Below are positions 4,111 to 7,375 of a DNA stretch of 7,375 nucleotides, one piece after another; position 1 is the first letter of the stretch, and each line of letters opens with the position of its first letter. Origin of the DNA: Merdicola sp048393175 (GTDB lineage Bacteria > Bacillota > Clostridia > TANB77 > CAG-508); NCBI GenBank assembly GCA_048393175.1, contig DBFJJM010000055.1:1-7375 (forward strand), in the 5' to 3' direction. A program made the translations under genes and the position numbers. The notes beneath the pieces were generated by a model. The model was not told where the DNA came from. It did not search any database and saw only the letters and a list, made by a program, of their open reading frames with translations.

Positions 4111-5811
4111 TTATTTTATGGCTTCTTCTACCATTTTCCATACACTTTCTGTCTCACGTCCTTTTGACCAAAAGGCTACTCCTGCTAAATTATATTGTTT
4201 CATTAGATTTAGTTTTTCTTGAATGGATTTTTCGTCTTCTATCCACATTTTATACACGGACCCATTTTGTTCATATTCTACATAGTTTTGTCTTAAGTCT
4301 TCTAACCATTGTTTATTTACTCCTTCAGGGAGTCTTTTGTCTACATCTTTCATGAAAACAACTTTACTGCTAACATCCCCATTCTTTTCTGTCCATAACC
4401 TAGTGTAAAAAGGAATTCCTAAAATTAATTTATCTGCACCTACATCTTCTTGTCCTAAGAATTTAGTAAGATTGGTTTCTACCCAGTTATATCCTGCTGT
4501 TGTACCTTCTTTTGGACTAGTACTTCCATATTGGTCATATGCCATAAATATCATATAGTCTGCTACATCTGCTAAAACATCTCTATCAAAACATAAAGAC
4601 CAATTTGGTGCTCCATCTGGTGCTGTTACATCAACCGATAACACCTTTCCTGTATCTCTAAGACGAGGTGCTAGTTCAATCACAAACTGAGAATAAACGT
4701 CTTTGTCCTCTTGTTTCATATTCTCAAAATCCAAATTAATTCCATCTACGTTATATTTTTCAGCAAGTGACACAATTGTTTCAATTAAAGCATCTCTTTT
4801 TTCTTCCTCATTTAAATAGGAAGAAGTTGTTTTTAGCATCGAACTATTTGAAAAGATTGGCCATACTTTATATCCATTTTGATGAGCCCAATCAATATAT
4901 CTTTTCCCTGCTTCTCCTGCATTATCTAAAATTTCTCCATTTCCCCCTTCTTTGAAAGCAAAAAAGGCTGGTGAAACAACATTCACTCCTTGTAATTTTT
5001 CTCCACTACGGTCAGGAGCTTTGGCTGATTCGGAATAGTAGTCCCAAACTAAACTTACTTTTCCTTCTATTTGTTTGGTTTTCTCCATAGCTTGTCTTAC
5101 TACTGTTAAATTAGCAAGAGTTGTTTCTTTTACATATCCAATATTTCCTCTTTGTGTTCGAATTTTACTCCATCCATCATTCGAAGAAATTACCACTACT
5201 TTTTCTCCTTTTTGCACTTTATCAATTGTTTTAGATAATCCTTTTGCTTTATATTTTACACTTACTTTTTTGGCCATGTCCGCTTTTTTTAGTTCTCTAT
5301 CTAAGGAATCAATAATAACCTTCTTTTCTTCCTTTAAATAGGTTATTTCTGCATTATATACATTTCTACTAAGCTCTGAAAAAGGAATATAAATGGTGCC
5401 ATCTTTTTCCATTAAACTTGCAGCTATTGTTACATTTGCACCATTAATTTGTGCCTTTTTTTCTCCTATGACCATTTTTACTACTTTTTGCTCTGAAGTA
5501 GAAACTAATTTTTGTGTTTGTTCATTATAGTCTAAATATTTATCAAAATAATTAGAAAGGTCTTCTTTTGCTAAATAGATAGTATCATTTTCATCAACAT
5601 ACAAATCTTTTTTCATTTTACTCGTTACATTATTATGATTGATAATTAAATTTACTTTCTGTTTTTCTTCTTGTCTCATGTAGTCGGGAGCAATATGAAT
5701 AATAAAAGCTACGATTCCAATGGCAAGAAAAATAAAAATAATATTGCGAATTAAACCCCACTTATTTCTTTCTTTTTTTTCTGTACGTTGTTTCTTTTTT
5801 AACCAATCCAT
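4111..5811 (-). CDS. Membrane-anchored stalk-SH3-GH18 glycoside hydrolase
   Basis: This 566-residue protein is a predicted type II membrane protein with a GH18 catalytic domain outside the cell. In order: a Lys/Arg-rich cytoplasmic tail (1-18); one membrane helix (about 20-41); a strand-rich region resembling the copper-amine-oxidase-N-like stalk domain (about 52-168, with TIYLAKEDLSNYF and TIYIPFSELSRNVYNAEITY); a bacterial SH3 domain (about 182-235, with VVVISSNDGWSKIRTQRGNI then GYVKE); and a GH18 barrel (about 250-566). The barrel has the signature DGINLDFE at 356-363 with catalytic acid E363 and the preceding D361, plus MAYDQYG (423-429) and a late Trp in AFWSKGRE (546-553). All key residues are present. 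Relatives such as SleL/YaaH/YdhD cleave N-acetylglucosamine linkages in peptidoglycan, so a cell-wall target is likely; chitin is possible. The ATG at 5811 has AAGGAG at 7 bases. It is monocistronic unless the hairpin at 4037-4088 is read through. A spore-related role cannot be decided. Confidence 0.9.
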   Translation of the reverse strand: MDWLKKKQRTEKKERNKWGLIRNIIFIFLAIGIVAFIIHIAPDYMRQEEKQKVNLIINHNNVTSKMKKDLYVDENDTIYLAKEDLSNYFDKYLDYNEQTQKLVSTSEQKVVKMVIGEKKAQINGANVTIAASLMEKDGTIYIPFSELSRNVYNAEITYLKEEKKVIIDSLDRELKKADMAKKVSVKYKAKGLSKTIDKVQKGEKVVVISSNDGWSKIRTQRGNIGYVKETTLANLTVVRQAMEKTKQIEGKVSLVWDYYSESAKAPDRSGEKLQGVNVVSPAFFAFKEGGNGEILDNAGEAGKRYIDWAHQNGYKVWPIFSNSSMLKTTSSYLNEEEKRDALIETIVSLAEKYNVDGINLDFENMKQEDKDVYSQFVIELAPRLRDTGKVLSVDVTAPDGAPNWSLCFDRDVLADVADYMIFMAYDQYGSTSPKEGTTAGYNWVETNLTKFLGQEDVGADKLILGIPFYTRLWTEKNGDVSSKVVFMKDVDKRLPEGVNKQWLEDLRQNYVEYEQNGSVYKMWIEDEKSIQEKLNLMKQYNLAGVAFWSKGRETESVWKMVEEAIK

Positions 5812-5844
5812 AAACTTTCTCCTTCATTCGTTTTTTATTTTGTT

Positions 5845-5873
5845 ATCATACCATAAAAAAGATATTTGTGGAA
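5845..5873 (-). promoter_or_regulatory. Probable extended -10 promoter of the GH18 gene
   Basis: The minus strand reads TGG (5853-5851) followed by TATGAT (5850-5845), an extended -10 element. The -35 position at 17 bases (TTCCAC, 5873-5868) is poor. Start expected near 5838, about 27 bases before the ATG. Confidence 0.5.
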
Positions 5874-5942
5874 TATACTATAAAAGATTTTAAGAATTTC
5901 TTTTTCTATTATTTTGTTTGCAGAAAATATTACCAAAATCTA

Positions 5943-5971
5943 TTTATTTTTACGTTAACCTGTGATATAAT
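5943..5971 (+). promoter_or_regulatory. Probable extended -10 promoter of the nfeD-SPFH operon
   Basis: TGA (5963-5965) precedes a consensus TATAAT (5966-5971). The -35 at 17 bases is weak (TTTATT, 5943-5948). Start near 5978, followed by a short leader and a full AAGGAGG site (5987-5993) 7 bases before the ATG at 6001. It does not resemble the sigma-W consensus (TGAAAC/CGTA) that controls the equivalent operons in Bacillus. Confidence 0.65.
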
Positions 5972-6000
5972 AGGAATGTAGTGTAAAAGGAGGAAAGAAT

Positions 6001-6450
6001 ATGTGGCAATTTTGGTTAATTTCTGCTGGTGTATTTTTTATTGCAGAAATGATTACAGTTGGATTTTTCGTTTTTTGGTTAGCAATCGGTGCTCTACTTG
6101 CCATGTTAACTAGTTTTATTACAGACAATATTGTGATTCAAATTGCTGTTTTTATTGTTTCATCTAGTATCCTGCTATTTTTCACCAAACCACTTGTTAA
6201 TAAATGGATTAACAAAGAAAAAACGGTAAAAACCAATGCTTATTCCATTATTGGAAAACAAGCCATTGTAACAGAAGATATTAATCCGCAAAAGGGACTT
6301 GGTCAAGTTACAATAGAAGGAGAAATTTGGTCTGCTAAAACGGTACAAGAAGAAAAAATAAAAAAAGGGCAAGAAGTAGAAATTACTGATATTCAAGGAG
6401 TAAAAGCAATTGTAAAACCAATCTACTTAAACGAAATTATTCACAAATAA
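6001..6450 (+). CDS. Short NfeD-family membrane protein
   Basis: This 149-residue protein is a short-form NfeD protein, the usual genetic partner of SPFH/Band 7 proteins. It has a hydrophobic N-terminal half (about residues 3-63), consistent with two or three membrane helices (roughly 4-38, which may fold as a pair, and 44-63). The C-terminal OB-fold domain (about 82-141) carries the typical pattern SIIGKQAIVTEDI, GLGQVTIEGEIWSAKT and IKKGQEVEITDIQGVKAIVKP, which should lie in the cytoplasm. It lacks the ClpP-like serine protease domain of long NfeD proteins, so it is presumably not an enzyme and more likely a scaffold for its partner. A consensus ribosome binding site precedes the ATG. The SPFH gene starts 16 bases after the stop, so the two form an operon. 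The family call is firm; the cellular role is inferred from characterised NfeD/flotillin pairs. Confidence 0.92.
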   Translation: MWQFWLISAGVFFIAEMITVGFFVFWLAIGALLAMLTSFITDNIVIQIAVFIVSSSILLFFTKPLVNKWINKEKTVKTNAYSIIGKQAIVTEDINPQKGLGQVTIEGEIWSAKTVQEEKIKKGQEVEITDIQGVKAIVKPIYLNEIIHK

Positions 6451-6466
6451 AAGGAGGAAATTTTAG

Positions 6467-7375
6467 ATGGGACCATTCATTTTTTTATTAATTGTATTTA
6501 TTTTCATTTTAATTATTGCATTTAAGACGATTAAAATCGTAAAACAATCAGAAGTATATATTATTGAAAGACTTGGTAAATTTCATAAAATAGCAGATGC
6601 TGGATTAACTATTATCATTCCATTTTTTGACCATGTTCGTTCTGTTGTAAGTTTAAAAGAACAAACAATGGATATTCCGCCACAAGGTGTTATTACCCAA
6701 GATAATGTCACATTAACGATTGACACCGTAGTATTTTATCAAATTACCGACCCTGCTAAAGCAGTTTATGAAATTCAATCTCTAAAAAAAGGGATTGAAT
6801 ATCTTGCAATTACCACCATTCGTGATATTGTTGGTAAAATGGATTTAGATGGAACGTTTAGTTCAAGAGATTCGATTAATCAAGAATTAAGAGTTATCTT
6901 AGATGAAGCTACTGATAAGTGGGGTTGTAAAATAAATCGTGTAGAAATTAAAGACATCACTCCTCCTGCTGATATTCGTGATGCAATGGAAAAACAAATG
7001 AATGCGGAACGAAATAAAAGAGCTGCGATTTTACAAGCAGAAGGAGAAAGACAATCTGCTATTTTAGCAGCAGAAGGAAAAAAGGAAGCTGCGATTTTAG
7101 AAGCTGAAGCAGAAAAAGAATCTCAGATTCGTAGAGCAGCCGGTGAAGCAGAAGCAATTAAAAAAGTAGCCGAAGCCAAAGCACAAGAAGTACATATGGT
7201 ATATGATGCTATCAAAAAAGCAAATCCAGATGAAAAACTAGTTCAATTAAAATCATTAGAAGCCTTACAAGAAGTAGCAAAAGGAGAAGCCAACAAAGTG
7301 TTTATTCCCTTTGAAGCAACTAATGTATTAAGTAGTTTAGGCGCTGCTGGTGAAATGTTAAAAGAAAAAAAATCA
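6467..7375 (+). CDS. SPFH/Band 7 (slipin/QmcA-like) protein, 3' end cut by the window
   Basis: From the ATG at 6467, preceded by AAGGAGG (6451-6457), the frame stays open for 303 codons to the window edge, with no stop seen. An N-terminal membrane helix (about 3-20) leads into the SPFH domain (about 20-180) with family blocks EVYIIERLGKFHK, IPFFDHVRSV, TQDNVTLTIDTVVFYQITDP, VGKMDLDGTFSSRDSIN and WGCKINRVEIKDITPPADIR. An Ala/Glu-rich coiled coil follows (about 178-245, repeats of the ILxAEGxxx type), then the tail LKSLEALQEVAKGEANKVF. This fits the paraslipin/QmcA (YbbK) branch of about 300-320 residues, so only a few codons are probably missing. Such proteins form membrane-bound oligomers in microdomains, linked to membrane stress and protein quality control. 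Pairing with the short NfeD upstream is the expected context. Confidence 0.93.
   Translation, partial: MGPFIFLLIVFIFILIIAFKTIKIVKQSEVYIIERLGKFHKIADAGLTIIIPFFDHVRSVVSLKEQTMDIPPQGVITQDNVTLTIDTVVFYQITDPAKAVYEIQSLKKGIEYLAITTIRDIVGKMDLDGTFSSRDSINQELRVILDEATDKWGCKINRVEIKDITPPADIRDAMEKQMNAERNKRAAILQAEGERQSAILAAEGKKEAAILEAEAEKESQIRRAAGEAEAIKKVAEAKAQEVHMVYDAIKKANPDEKLVQLKSLEALQEVAKGEANKVFIPFEATNVLSSLGAAGEMLKEKKS

Noticed and set aside
4101..4355. A plus-strand open frame rich in Leu/Phe that looks like a membrane protein
   Set aside because: It is antisense to the conserved C-terminus of the GH18 gene; the apparent membrane character comes from T-rich antisense codons. The frames at 3447-3650, 4767-4955 and 5075-5341 fail for the same reason.
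6175..6396. A minus-strand open frame opposite the NfeD gene
   Set aside because: It is antisense to the conserved OB-fold domain, has no binding site, and has a Phe/Tyr-rich translation typical of antisense.
7021..7170. Short near-repeats coding for ILxAEG-type units, considered as a DNA repeat
   Set aside because: The repeat is at protein level, the normal Ala/Glu coiled coil of SPFH proteins; the DNA copies differ and need no separate explanation.

Overview
The window is AT-rich chromosomal DNA, very probably from a low-GC anaerobic Firmicute of the Clostridia, with Lachnospiraceae-like the best guess. This rests on the strong AAGGAGG-type ribosome binding sites, sigma-A-like promoters, A/T-heavy codon use, a canonical GreA, and a membrane-anchored stalk-SH3-GH18 protein of a kind common in that group. 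I see no phage, transposon, CRISPR, tRNA or rRNA sequence. The species call is inference.

Layout. Everything from 49 to 5811 reads on the minus strand. In the order of transcription (right to left) it holds: a membrane-anchored GH18-family protein (5811-4111); an unrecognised protein with a Rossmann-like strand pattern (4036-3107); greA (3018-2542); an unrecognised 134-residue basic protein (2393-1989); and a tight three-gene operon (1830-49) of a 68-residue single-pass membrane protein, an RlmI/RlmK-like SAM methyltransferase and an RluA-family pseudouridine synthase. From 5812 the direction flips. A 189-base divergent promoter region drives a plus-strand operon of a short NfeD protein (6001-6450) and an SPFH/Band 7 (slipin-like) protein. 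The SPFH gene starts at 6467 and is still open at the window edge (7375), probably within a few codons of its end.

How it works together. The window is mostly housekeeping: RNA modification, transcript-cleavage rescue of RNA polymerase, cell-wall glycan hydrolysis and a membrane-microdomain pair. The less ordinary content is in two unrecognised genes and in compact control regions. These are a perfect 16-bp hairpin whose 3' arm carries the ribosome binding site of the 4036 gene and whose loop carries a TATAAT; a dyad in the leader of the 134-residue gene; a possible anti-Shine-Dalgarno pairing in the leader of the three-gene operon; and a greA promoter whose -35 overlaps the stop codon of the upstream gene.

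No intergenic stretch exceeds 300 bases. I found no clear evidence of a new defence or mobile system here.
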